A stretch of DNA of 45,362 bases from Nemertoderma westbladi (GCA_032718475.1 JAUCBJ010000079.1:1-45362); one strand, 5' to 3'. Shown: positions 21,349 to 32,498, counted from the first letter of the stretch. The notes: generated by a model from the letters alone, not told the origin. Numbers and translations: made by a program.

Positions 21349-21584
21349 TACCGGTATGCTTATAGTATATATAAGTATTATTACAGACTAGGTTTATCTC
21401 AGAATACCGGTATAATTTTAGCACAAATATATATAAATATATAATAGGCCTATCGGGAATACCGGTATACAGCTTACAATTTGTAGTATATATAATTCTG
21501 GACTAGAATTAATTACAAGTACCGGTATAATTTCAGCCTAAATTTACAGAAATAAAGATAATAGGCCTATCGTAAATACCGGTA
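21349..21584. repeat. Five TACCGGTA palindromes at 55-60 bp spacing
   Basis: TACCGGTA occurs at 21349, 21405, 21460, 21520 and 21577. The intervening sequence also repeats loosely. Two sites share the context ATAGGCCTATCG upstream (21444 and 21561), giving a two-unit period of about 117 bp. The array lies 140-375 bp upstream of the BEL-2 gag start, in its leader. Confidence 0.8.
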
Positions 21585-22502
21585 TATCAATTATTTTAAA
21601 TAATTGAATTTCTGAACTTTAGGGTTACTTTGTTACTTTACTTACTTTATTACCGTTATTTGAACAGTAGTCCAACTGATATTGAGACCTAATGGTTATA
21701 TGGTAGGCCTACTATTTATAAATCGTTAGATTTGATTTATAATATATATATACCCGTTTTAATGGGCTTTGTCAATATTTGAAATAAATGTTATTATTTC
21801 TGGGGAGTAATCACTACACAAAGCGGTGCGCTTTCAGTGAAGTGTTACTTACAGGACACTAAAACAAATAATACTAATTTACCTAAGTTACTTAATACTA
21901 CTAATTACGTACAATTCGGGTGAGATTACAATCTCTAAATAAACACAAAAATTTACAAAAACACAAATACGAATTTTTAGGGTAATTTTACAAGAAGTCT
22001 ACAAACCAGCCTAACAAAGGGTTAGAAAACTGATTATTACAACGGACAGGGTACTACGGTATTTGAAATAATAAGTAGTAGTAAATACACTGCGTTGTCT
22101 AGATAGAAAAATACCACCGCCTGACGACCTATAGCCGTATCGCTATAGGTTCTACGTTATGTATCACGGAGTGTTCCTACCTAGAAGTTAATAGAGCTAA
22201 TCGAATGTGCCTATCAACCACTTTACAACACAAATATAATGCCTACACTAATTACTTCGGAAAGTACTGTACACTAAACCCTAAATTAGGTACGAGTACT
22301 TGTACAACAGATAATCAGTAGTTAAATATACTTGAACAGCTAAAGGAACCACGGCATCTGCTGGAGTGACCGATGCACAAAATCACCAGTCTTTACCTAC
22401 GCCGAGCAGCCCGTGTAGTACCGGGGTTAATTTAACTATAGCGGTATGTATAACAAACACAATTACTGTAGGAACAAACTTGGGGAATGAATGTTGCGGA
22501 TA
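21585..22502 (-). other. BEL-2 leader, nothing coding seen
   Basis: Part of the leader between the 5' LTR and the gag ATG. AT-rich with no long frame and no recognised motif. Confidence 0.45.
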
Positions 22503-22760
22503 ATCGCATAAACTCTGAATAATAAATATTACGCTACGCGTACAAACTACTCAAACAAAATACAGACCGAACACTGACAGACTACTATCAAGCCTAAACA
22601 AACTACGGTATATGCAGACTCCGAAATGATTAGGGAGTATGCGCTCTAACCCAGTAGTGCGACTTATTCTTTAGTTGGGGGTTTACCTTACAGCGTTCGC
22701 TGCCCCTACTTCCTAACCGTACTTAATCAGACAAATGATCTACACACGCTGCAATCCGTT
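22503..22760. repeat. 283-bp tandem repeat, copy 1 (partial)
   Basis: Shares a long near-identical core with 26815-27058 (for example GCAGACTCCGAAATGATTAG and the following ~130 bp). The nested transposon begins right at its end (…AATCCGTT). Confidence 0.85.
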
Positions 22761-23569
22761 CCCAGGTAGCACAGGACGTCCACGAAAGAAATCGAACGTT
22801 CATATTTGGTACTTTTTTTATGCGAATCTGAACATCAATGAAATATTGTTCAAAATTGGTAAAAATTGCTGACGTTGTGAGTAATTTACCAAATTGTGAC
22901 GTTCACATTAGGTAATTTAACGTCCTAACTTTAAAGAAATTGAATATGTACCAAAACAAACGAATATTGAACGTTCAAATTGCGTCCAGTTATGCGTTCA
23001 TTTTCTTGTACCTAAATATGTACGTTGTTTGAACATTTATGAACGTTCAAACATAATTTACTTTAACTTGTTATGTCAACGGCATGTTCAAACTTGTTCG
23101 TGATACAATTATCTGACTATTTATTATTTTGCAATTATTTTTTATGTTGGTTAGCCTACTCCTTGTATGGTTGGTGTGGTTCCGCTTAGTTATACCTGGA
23201 CTAATGGTTCATTCTCAATACAAAACAATTTAATTAACTTTTTTTTTAAACACTTATTTTTTTTTTTTAATTTAAACAATTTAAAACAATTTTAAGTAAT
23301 CGAAAAATTATTCACACAACAAAACATTGATAACCAATACAATGCTGACGCATTTTTAAACATTTTAAACAACAAATAACATCAAAATTAGACAAAGGTG
23401 ATTCTACTGATTACTAAAGCTAATACACTAGTACTACAGTCCCGCTCACCAACAGAGTGCCATCGGATCCGATCGGATCCAACACACTCCGACAGCTTCA
23501 AACAAGCACAATGCTAACCTACGGAGATTTAGTACTGTTTGATTCTGTTGGAGAAAATATTTCCAACAG

Positions 23570-23740
23570 GTTTAGTCTGTTGGAGCCCATCTGAATCTGT
23601 CTGAAATCCGTCTGAAAGTGTTTGAAATTTCTGTTGGATGTTGTTGGAAGCTATCTGAAGTTGTCTGAAGCTGTTTGAAATTGTCTGAAACTGTTGGAAG
23701 TTGTCTGAAGATGTTTGACGCCATCGGAATTTGTTGGAAT
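23570..23740. repeat. Degenerate TCTGAA/TTGGAA repeat tract (left)
   Basis: Imperfect 10-12 bp units of the type GTCTGAAGCTGTTTGAA. A similar tract in the same, not inverted, orientation lies at 25679-25800 near the other end of the element. Confidence 0.8.
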
Positions 23741-24741
23741 TTGCCAATGCCCTACAAAAGCGTAGTTCATTAACAAAATGTCAATCACTTTAACTCTCAA
23801 TTTGAAGTGATTGTGAGGGTGTGCTATTGTCAATTATAAACCGAAACAAAGATTTGTTTCATTTAACAATTTTTATTTACATAATTATGTCGTTAATTAT
23901 ATCAATTAATTAACTAGAATGCATAAACGAATAATAAATTCCTATAATATAAATTCCGATAAATGAATATAATAACACCAACACGTTTTTAATTCCTTAA
24001 TTTAATTAGAAATGTAAATAATGCTATAAATATATTAGTTTCTTTGACGTAGGGCACTAAATACTGCACATAAACAGATATAAACACAAACAGATTAAGC
24101 AAACAGTAAATATAATTACAATGAGTGAAAAAAATATTTTTGGTTAATTTTATTAGTTGTGTTGAAAGAGCATCGAAATGAAAAGGTTTGCTCGTAATAC
24201 TTCTAGCCCAACTATTTTTTCGCGCACCTACCCTATTTGAGTAAATTACATTCACACACTCAAAAGTTATTGCAACTTTAGTCTCTGCAAGGCGAACTTC
24301 GAAACGGAACTCCATATCCAATATTGGTTTATAGTTAAGCGGTTCCCTAGTTACGAAATAAATATTCGAGAACAATAAATTATTTAACATTGAGTAAGGC
24401 AGCATTTAGGCAGAATTTAGGAACAAACAAGTACCTATTTAAGAATAAAATTACGTATACATGGGAAAACTTATTTAGAATATTATCACTACCCTTTAGT
24501 AATGATGGGTGGAAAGTCCCCCCTAGCCCTTCACAAGGGAGGGTGGACGTAGGGACGGGGCCCAACGCCAACATATCGTGATAGTTTGTCACATTGGAAG
24601 GGGAGGGGTTGATGAAACGTGGCTGTTAATGTTAAACGTGAATGAATTAATATCATAAAGTAGTATTGAGCATTACGCACAACCATAATAGATTAGATAG
24701 AGAATTGGGAATGTGAAGGCCCTTGTTTTCACGTGACTGCC

Positions 24742-24858
24742 ATGCCATATTATGATGTAATGTATATCCGCCATGGGAGAAACGAAATTGCGACAACTAT
24801 GGAGAATCGGGAAGCCTGGAAGGATCTCATTTCCACTGTCCGAGTTCGCTCGACTTAG
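24742..24858 (+). pseudogene. Possible LINE ORF tail fragment
   Basis: A short frame whose end reads RHGRNEIATTMENREAWKDL then ISTVRVRST and stop. A tail of NRxxWxxLI shape is common at the C termini of LINE reverse-transcriptase proteins. No upstream RT motifs remain, so this would be a severely 5'-truncated copy. Chance similarity is possible. Confidence 0.35.
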
Positions 24859-25678
24859 TAGTTAGTAGTATATCCGCCATTCACGTACTGTTGTTATGTA
24901 AAAGGTAGACCTAATCACACCAGATACTAATTAAAATAATGTCTTAATAACTAATTATATTCATTCATACAATAAGCAATGTAGCCAATTAAGGCTGTGA
25001 TTGACAAATTAACCGCACAATTAATTAATTGACAAAACAAAAATCAAACTAGTAGAGATCATATCCAAACCTGTATAAATATAAATAAACGCAACGATAT
25101 AACTAACACATGTACGTACACTATATTAACTGTAGAGGGGGATACTGTCCCTCCTGCGAAAAGCAAAATATATTTATCAGTATTTTAATTAATGTAACTT
25201 AAAGAAATTGAGCCTTATTCGAAGAAATTCTACATGGGCATTTTGGACCTATACCGCCACTCCTTGGCTCTTTGGAAGTGTATTTCCGTAAAGCTCTATT
25301 GTATGGCTCTAGACCAACCCAAAGCAACATTAGTATGTGAACACAGAATTCCATTCCCCATTCATTTCAATGGTAGCCAACTTGTCTTTCTTGTATTGGG
25401 GGTAGACCACTGGTTAGCTTTCTGCTATTGTGTTATTCAAAGATAGCGGCAGGAATAAAGAGAAATACCGACCTCACTAATGTGCTGTTCCTTCAGGTCA
25501 GCTTGAGTTACAGTGTGAATGTTCAAGGGCGCCGCCAGTGGCCAGTCCACTCTGTCGTTATTGTGGCTTTATGAATGGAGTTCCTTTAGTAGTTTCAAAA
25601 GCTTTCATTCTATCTGCGCGCAAGAAGATGGGAGTTGAGTTGGGGTTGCGGTTGAGTGTGGGTGGAGTGATTGACAGG

Positions 25679-25800
25679 TTGTTGGAAGTTGTCTGATTCT
25701 GTTTGAAACTGTCTGAATCTGTTTGAAACTGTCTGAATCTGTTTGAAGTTGTTGGACTGTTGGAGTTTGTCTGAAAGTGTTTGAAGCTGTTGGATCCGAT
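25679..25800. repeat. Degenerate TCTGAA/TTTGAA repeat tract (right)
   Basis: Units such as GTTTGAAACTGTCTGAATCT repeated about six times next to the right terminal inverted repeat of the Tc1-like element. Confidence 0.85.
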
Positions 25801-26775
25801 CGGTTCAGATCGGATCCGATGGCACTCTGTTGGTGAGCTGGACTGTATGTCACGAAAAATTGTAATAAAATTATTAGAATATATTAGGCTTATTGAACCA
25901 AGAAAATAACAAACAAAGAAAACCGCAAAAGTTTGTCTATTTTGATACCAACTGACCAAATACCATTACATTTTGTTGAGATAAATCGGATATATGGGCG
26001 TTGGAATGTTCAAACCTCTATCATGCATAGGGTAATTTTTTTAATCGCAAAACATTATTTTTTATTTTACAAATTTATCATATTATATAAACCTTTCTTA
26101 CTTTTCAATTGCTTTTTGTATGTATTATTGCCTTATTGCATAGATACAAAATTTCAAATATCAATTATAAGGTCATAAAATTAATTAATTTTTTTAAGAT
26201 TCATCAATATGAAAAATCTATTTTGGCTGGAAATAAGATAAAATACAGAAATCTAACTAATCCAATGCGAATTTGTGGATCATCACCATAATATATCATG
26301 GATACTCTTATATCACTATCGATTAAATAATTTCATATATACTCTGATGCTTCCCTCTCTAAATGTATAGGGTATTGTAGGTGTAGGGCCGTAGGATAGG
26401 GTGTAGGGATTGGATAAGGCAGGCTACCACCCCCCCCCCCCTCCCCTCTCTACACAGAACATGCACCAACAAACAGTGATTGGTTGGTCTCACGTTAAAT
26501 TTTTACGTTTATTCAACCTAATATGGACCTATAACACACCAGAAATGAACGTCTAGTGAACACGTCATTTGAACATAGATTGCCTGTAGTCTCTTTTACG
26601 TTCAATTGCCCGTTCATATTACGGTACTTCTGACGGCCAACTTTGAACTATTGAACGTTTAGCATCAATAGCATCTTATGGGAGAAATACAACGTCATAT
26701 GAACATAAATCCAGAACGTCTGGACGAATAATGAACGTAAATTTACCGTAAATTTACGTATTTGTGCTACCTGGG

Positions 26776-27058
26776 TTCAGACCTAATAACAGCCAGACAA
26801 CTATCCAGCCTACAAATTATCTAAATAAATATTATACGCTACCCGTACAGACTTACACAAACAAAGTACAGACTAAACGATGGCAGACTACTCTCAAGCC
26901 TAAATAAACTACAGGACATGCAGACTCCGAAATGATTAGGGAGTATGCGCTCTAACCCAGTAGTGCGACTTATTCTTTAGTTGGGGGTTTACCTTACAGC
27001 GTTCGCTGCCCCTACTTCCTAACCGTACTTAATCGGACAGGTGATCTACACACACTGC
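26776..27058. repeat. 283-bp tandem repeat, copy 2 (and start of copy 3)
   Basis: Begins TTCAGACCTAATAACAGCC and is followed at about 27057 by a new start, TTCAGACTTAACAGC, which resembles it for ~50 bp before diverging. Copies sit in the BEL-2 leader 330 bp inside the 5' LTR. Confidence 0.8.
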
Positions 27059-27389
27059 AATCCGTTCAGACTTAACAGCAATCAGACAACAGCTCAGCCT
27101 ACAAATCGTCTGCACAATCTGATCAGGTTTACACGCCTTCTGTTCAATACTGGCCTACAAACAAATAAAACTGACAGAAATAGGCCTAAGTAAAATCCCA
27201 ATAAAAACCAGGCGTCCCCGATTAATTATTAAGACCTACCGGCATATATAATCAAATCGAATAATACTGCTGTACCTGTACTGTTGTAGGTACCGGTCCG
27301 GATGATCAGGCAGTCAGGCCTACTGGTTACCGGTCGACCGGTACTTTCGACTTTATTGCTTACTGCAATAAAGAAGCTATATCCGTTAT

Positions 27390-28628
27390 TGTTCGCGCTT
27401 TCAGACCTTTGGCAGTTTAACCCGCCAAATTAGGATGTCTTCTAGATAATAAATCACCTTTAGTCTATGACAAGTATTTAATTCACTACACTAGTCGAAA
27501 CCAATCTGTGCGCGATCATTCACCCGTTGGATATACCCGGGAGATTGATTTCGACGGCTTAATTTTATTGCTATGTAAGCCTAATGTATTATTCGACTGA
27601 CAGTATTATATAATCTCTGACAATATTATTCACCTTCGGGGAATATTAACAGTTCCTTTAGGACGTGGCGCTTCTTCTATACAAACAGAGTTATGACTTA
27701 AACTACTCACAACGATATGGCTTAGTTATAATTCACATATATGGCGCATTCTTTAGGAAATGCTTCGTTATCAGTCTCACTCATACACAATGCTGCACAA
27801 TACTGCATACTGATCTGCCGATCTTCACTGATTTTAGTCACGTATAAAAGGAACACGGACCGAATCATGTAGGGTCTATCAAATAACATTAGATTCACTT
27901 CAAACCACTCAACATAGGTCGCAATCATTTATCTGTAACCTTTCTCTCTTACCTTCGGTATATCAAGAATATTGGGTTTTCGGGGTTATTTGTCGTTATT
28001 CCAAATATAATAATTCATCCACCATATTATGAAGAACCGACAGTAAATAGCAGTATAACAATATAAAAGTATGCACAGTGTTACACAGTATGCAGTGTAT
28101 GCAGTACTGCAGTATGCAGTATGCAGACATCAGACATCAAACATCAGACATCAGACATCAGAGTGCAATATGCAGATAACGGATATATGTCCTTATAATT
28201 AAGCCTACTAGTGTAGGACTAAAAACTGAAAACACGGAGGTGCCAAAAGCCGGTTCTTAGGCTCTGGGCAAAACATAACACTGAACTACTGAGTTTCTGT
28301 ATACACCTCCAACACAGAGACAACAAACGCTCTGATTGGTCAACCTGAACAACGAGAGAACAAAGAAACAAAGAAACGTCGACGTGGCAATATCAGCTGC
28401 TAGCCGTCGTCATGGTAGCGACACTGTTTTCAAGAGTATCGAGCTTTTACGTCACGGAATTACGGATTATGTCCTCTAAAGTACAAATACAGTACAAATA
28501 CATAAGAAATGACTTTTATGTCCTCTAAAACACCAGTACAGCAAGGACACGGCCTTTTTATGCCTGGCAAACCAACTACAGAGTACTTTAAGGGAAAATA
28601 ACCGGCTAATTACGCAAAAGCTTTTACA
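27390..28628 (-). repeat. BEL-2 5' LTR (1239 bp)
   Basis: Same orientation and almost the same sequence as 13532-14763. One extra GTATGCA unit near 28115 explains the length difference. The outer end abuts the lectin exon. Confidence 0.93.
28328..28339 (-). promoter_or_regulatory. CCAAT box in BEL-2 5' LTR
   Basis: Minus strand CCAATCAGAGCG. In this LTR it would help drive transcription of BEL-2. Confidence 0.4.
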
Positions 28629-28633
28629 ACAGT
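28629..28633. repeat. Target-site duplication ACAGT (right)
   Basis: Direct match to 13527-13531. Only one copy belongs to the uninterrupted lectin exon. Confidence 0.9.
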
Positions 28634-28964
28634 GGTGATTATCGCGTATCTCCCAACGGTGAATTCAAGTTGACATACCAAGACGACGGCAATCTCGTTC
28701 TCAGATGCGGAAGTACAGCCGTCTGGTCAACTAACACCGGAAACACGGATGCTTTCGTTCAGATGAAGGGAGACGACTGCAACTTCGTAATTTGGCCAAA
28801 TGGTATTGCGATATTTCCTGTTTGGGCAACTAATGCTTTTCGTCTTTTTGTCTCATGCCAGAATCCGAGAGCGGTTGTGCAAGTCGATGGCAATTTCGTT
28901 GTCTATAATGAAGACACAGACGTAGTTTGGGCAAGCAACACTGTCGATCGTGCATCCAATCTAT
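28634..28964 (+). CDS. B-lectin exon, 3' piece (bulb-type mannose-binding lectin domain)
   Basis: Continues the frame of 13494-13531: GDYRVSPNGEF then QDDGNLVL and VWSTNT, the hallmark of bulb-type lectin domains. It ends at a donor (CTAT then GTAAGT at 28965) after one base of a codon. Three blade motifs are visible. The last (QVDGNFVVY) fits the canonical mannose-binding QxDxNxVxY, the first ends in Arg in place of Tyr, and the middle one (GDDCNFVIW) is degenerate. Such domains bind mannose in plant lectins, fish mucus lectins and some invertebrate proteins. Following exons are not found. The downstream intron holds a fold-back transposon and BEL elements. Confidence 0.88.
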
Positions 28965-29157
28965 GTAAGTTAGTGTATTTCTACCGTACACATTATTACA
29001 GGAACACAACGTAACTAGGTAGTCTCTAGTTTTACTTATACATTATGTAAATACAATAACAACAACAAACAATGTATATAGGTATTGTAGGGCGAGCCAC
29101 GAAGTAATGAGAACCTTAGCGTAGGGGTACCATTAATCAACTTGTAGATCAGTATAG
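28965..29157 (+). other. Start of intron after the B-lectin exon
   Basis: Opens with GTAAGT. No exon recognised. On the opposite strand the bases just left of the fold-back element may continue BEL-4 coding sequence. Confidence 0.4.
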
Positions 29158-29882
29158 GTGAGGTTTGATCAAGAAACCGACACGGTTACAAAAAATAATT
29201 TTGTGTTTTTTTATTGATTCAAATACACATTTTTATGCTAAATCGAACACTGAAAACAGATTTCAAATCCGATAAAGTTTTGTCGAGATATTGAGTTTTG
29301 AAAATTAGTAGTCTAATGACCAAATATTAACAAAGTGTTGAGAAAAACGGCTTTCAAGTTATGAGAGTTTCAAACGTTCCCGCCAATTTTCTGTAATTGG
29401 GGGGATTTTCAAATGGAAACTTTTACGATATTTCAAAGCAGACTTGTAAAAAATTAGGTATATACGTCAGAATTCTGATACACATCAGTGAATGGACCTT
29501 AGGCGACAATTTTTTAATTGTTATTTCTATTGGAGGTCACTCTGTCTGTTTGTCTGAATACTTGTCTGTTTGTCTGTCAAAAATGTAACAAATAAATAAA
29601 TAAAGCACCAACACCTACATTTGTTTGCTATTGGGTTTTTATTTGACGATGATTTCAAATACGATGTCGGTTTTCACTATTTACCGATTCTAGACGATTG
29701 TTTGAATGTCAGTCAGTCTGTCTGTTTTTGGTATGTCTGTCTGTCTGTTAAAATTTAAGAAGCGCACAAACTACTCAAAATTTGTGTTATGGGGTTTTTC
29801 TGGGTGGTGATAACATTTAAAATGTCACTGGGTGGTAATTACAGTTAAAATTTACTTTTTCAGTTTGAAGAAATCTAGACGT

Positions 29883-29915
<33 letters not shown>

Positions 29916-30780
29916 AAAAATTGAGAACTAAATCAAATTAACAAACAAATTTATTTATGGGGTTTTCTTGGTCGGTGACTTCATTTCCGATATCTATTTT
30001 TACTTTTGATTGATTATTTAATGTTTGTACGTCTGTCTGTCTGTCGGTCTTTCTGTGTGCTTGTCTGTCAAAATTGAGAAATATCTCAAATTAACAAACA
30101 ATTATGGGGTTTTCTTGGTCGGTGATTTCATTTCACCCAAAAGCAAAACGTTTTGTTAGATTTCATGCTTCCATAATTTTTGACAGACAGACCGACACAC
30201 AGACAGACAGACAGAATGACTAACACGAATTCAGACAAGCAGGATCGCGTCAAACCCATAAATCGACATTGGAAATGGAATCGCCTTCCAAGAAAACCCC
30301 CAAAGCAAAACATTTTGTTAGATATCATGTTTCCCTAATTTTTGACAGACAAACCGACACACAGACAGACAGACAAACAGACTGATCGACAGTCTATGAT
30401 CCGTCAGCCGTGGAAAGTAACAATTGAAATTAAATCACTGAACAGGAAAACTCATAGCAAAAATTATCCTGTAGGACAAATACAATTATAGTATTTTGAA
30501 AAAGTAATAACTACGTACGTAGCTATCTTACAAATAATTGGCCACTTATTTATAATAATTTCAAAATGAGTGAGGTCTACAAAAAATCAAATAACTCCAA
30601 AACTAAAGTAGATATGAAAATTTCGTTTACAATTTCAGAATTAGCAAAAAATTCTGATCTAGAAAAAGTAAAAAAATAAAATTCGATATTTTAATACCAA
30701 ATGAACTATTTTGACTACAACCTCTAATTATGTGAAATAATATTTTGCAACGGTAGGTCGATTTCTTGATCAAACCTCAC
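29158..30780. mobile_element. Fold-back / TIR element rich in (TCTG)n
   Basis: Left end GTGAGGTTTGATCAAGAAAC (29158) and right end its inverted copy, finishing CAAACCTCAC at 30780, with ~24 bp matching at one mismatch. Inside, TCTG tetranucleotide tracts (about 29536-29580, 29715-29750, 29880-29925, 30030-30070) on the left are mirrored by CAGA tracts (30178-30215, 30343-30390) on the right, giving a loosely palindromic element without coding sequence. AGTAT at 29151-29155 and 30782-30786 is a candidate target duplication. Its right end cuts the BEL-4 frame. Confidence 0.75.
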
Positions 30781-32498
30781 AAGTATGTTTGATATGATGT
30801 AAAGATACTTGCGTTTGTAGACCAGAGTTATCAGTTAAAGTAGAGATTAAAGGAATTTTTCCCACTAGGCAAAGACCAAACGGTGTTCTAATCAAGGAGG
30901 GTTCTTCAGGACCTCCCACAATACTTGGGGTCTCACAAAGAGCTTCTTGGAAATTTCGTCCAATAAGCATTGATACATAGGGGTTATCAGTTGGTTGTCT
31001 ATTTAATTGTGGCACATATGGTTGCAGTTCAGGTATTGATCTTAAATCAACCTTCTTCAAATCATTTGCAAATTTATATTTGAAGTTATTAACAACTAAT
31101 ACATCCTTAGCAGTTATTTTAAATGCAGGATCGCTAATATTTTGATCTGAAACCGGAGTTATTATACAATTAATAGAGCCAACCTTCTGAAAGGTAGTTG
31201 AAAATACACCCTTTGCTTTAATATCTACTTCTAAATTTACAACAATATCCAACTGGTCAATAATACTTATATCAATCAACGTAGTTGTTAAACCAGTATC
31301 AAGTAGTGGATATGTTTCTACACATTTATTATCTATAGAAATGCAAACTGGTACGACTGAAAGCCAGACAGTAGAATTAGAATTACATTTGTTACTTTCA
31401 ATTGTTTGTGATTCATATTCGTTTTTTTTACTGACAGAAGAGAAATGCAAACTGATCGAACCAGAAGTCTTGAGATGGTCTATGGCCCAATGTAAAACTC
31501 TATTATGTGCTTCTGTACACCCATTTATCCTCCTGCACTTATAAGTTTTAATTGGACATTGATCAGTCTCATGACCTGAGCTCGTACAATTTAGACATAA
31601 CTGCTTATTTAATAGCCAATTTGATTGTTTTTTTACATCCAAGGTATTATAACTAGGACAATGATATAATGTATGTCCCTCTTGGCAATAAGAACAAGTG
31701 AATTTAGTCGTTTTTGTTCTGGCTGAACCCGAATCAGTTTTACTACTAACCGGAGCACATGTATTATTACGATTAGCACTAGTAATATTAGAATTGCTCG
31801 GATGTGGTTGAGAGGTTACATTTGCTTTGTCTCTCACCTTGTCATTCTGCATGCTATTTGGTTTATTTTGTCCACCAGATGGCTGATTTCTCTGATGTGT
31901 TGTAGAATTAGGAACACCAATATTTATCACAGATGGCGTCACTTTCGAAGTATGATTAAGGGCCACATCTTCAACTGCTGTATTCATAGTTGTTAAGCGA
32001 AGAGGATGCATTGGATTAGTTGAATGTTCGCCTGATTTAGATATAGGTTGAGTTTGACTTCCTGATTTCGATCTGGATTGTTGGCTGGAGGACTGTTGTT
32101 GTAGATTGCCTCCGGGTCTCTCATTGAATACAGCATCATTCATAATATCCGACTCATCTTTTATGAACACAGTCAGTTCGAATAATGTTGGCTCTCTACC
32201 AAACCTCTGACGAATTGATCGAGCTGTGCGTTTCCATTTATCATACATCCAAGCTTCAAAATTTACTGCAATTCTCTTTAAATTATCCAAAGAGTTAATT
32301 TCTGAAGCAGACTTAGAGTAACGTAGTACTAATACCTTTTGGGTTATTTTATCAGAATATGCTCTCAGTTTCTCTCTTTTAATTGTGTAGTTATTAGAGT
32401 GCAAATCAACCTTTTCAGTTAATTCATTTATTATTTGTTGGATTATCACATTGGGATGACCGTAACGATCATTGTAGGATTTGTCAAGGTGATTTACT
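30781..32498 (-). pseudogene. BEL-4 gag C-terminus and protease (truncated)
   Basis: An open minus-strand frame of more than 550 codons. It starts in mid-gag with NDRYGHPNVIIQ, a BEL capsid-region motif with codons open to about 32498, then RKxRRxRFGREPTLFELTVF-like sequence. A Gln/Ser/Asn-rich linker, zinc knuckles (CSYC, CLNC, CPIKTYKC, about 280-330) and a retropepsin-like region with PLLDTGLTTTLID follow, then MLIGRN and FGLCLVG. Its final codons and stop (30770) fall inside the fold-back element, so pol is lost or displaced. The N-terminal gag half of a matching minus-strand BEL element lies at 41467-43626, with BEL-3 between. I infer a single element, BEL-4, split by BEL-3. Confidence 0.8.

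Larger units (their letters stand above)
23437..25845. mobile_element. Tc1/mariner-like non-autonomous element nested inside the CCCAGG transposon
   Basis: Ends are inverted copies starting CAGTCC[C/A]GCTCACCAAC and continuing through GAGTGCCATCGGATCCGATC (about 37 bp of near-identity). It is flanked by TA on both sides (23435-23436, 25846-25847). TA duplication and CAGT ends fit Tc1/mariner. It has no transposase frame. Both ends carry minisatellite-like tracts. Confidence 0.8.
22761..26775. mobile_element. Nested DNA transposon with 13-bp terminal inverted repeats, TSD TT
   Basis: Begins CCCAGGTAGCACA and ends TGTGCTACCTGGG. The tandem leader repeats supply an empty site: …AATCCGTTCAGAC at 27053, against …AATCCGTT before the element and TTCAGAC after it. 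This gives a precise insertion with a 2-bp TT duplication. Subterminal zones are rich in GAACGT motifs, including palindromic GAACGTTC at 22794, 22969 and 23041. No transposase frame is visible, so the element is non-autonomous. About 2.4 kb of its 4.0 kb is a second inserted element. I cannot name the superfamily. Confidence 0.85.
13532..28628 (-). mobile_element. BEL-2: complete-ended, pol-deleted BEL/Pao retrotransposon, 15.1 kb with nested insertion
   Basis: Two directly repeated terminal sequences of 1232 and 1239 bp, both TG...CA, bounded outside by the same 5-bp ACAGT. Coding strand is minus: 5' LTR 28628-27390, leader 27389-21211 (interrupted by a DNA transposon 22761-26775), gag-protease frame 21210-17782, third-ORF remnant 16153-14842, polypurine-like 14771-14764, 3' LTR 14763-13532. 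Without the nested transposon it is about 11.1 kb. LTRs differ by two substitutions (plus-strand T/C near 13815 and C/T near 13949) and one extra 7-bp GTATGCA unit, so insertion is recent. It sits in a lectin exon. I could not identify a primer-binding site next to the 5' LTR. Confidence 0.92.

Noticed and set aside
24780-24900. Small protein gene around TATATCCGCCAT duplicates
   Set aside because: Only a tail resembling LINE termini is readable; kept as a low-confidence fragment, not a gene.
25234-25446. 70-codon frame MGILDLYRHSLALW...
   Set aside because: No domain, inside a non-autonomous transposon, and no splice or promoter context.
13532-28628. Segmental duplication of a 1.23-kb block
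   Set aside because: TG...CA ends, flanking ACAGT duplication and a BEL frame between the copies show they are LTRs.
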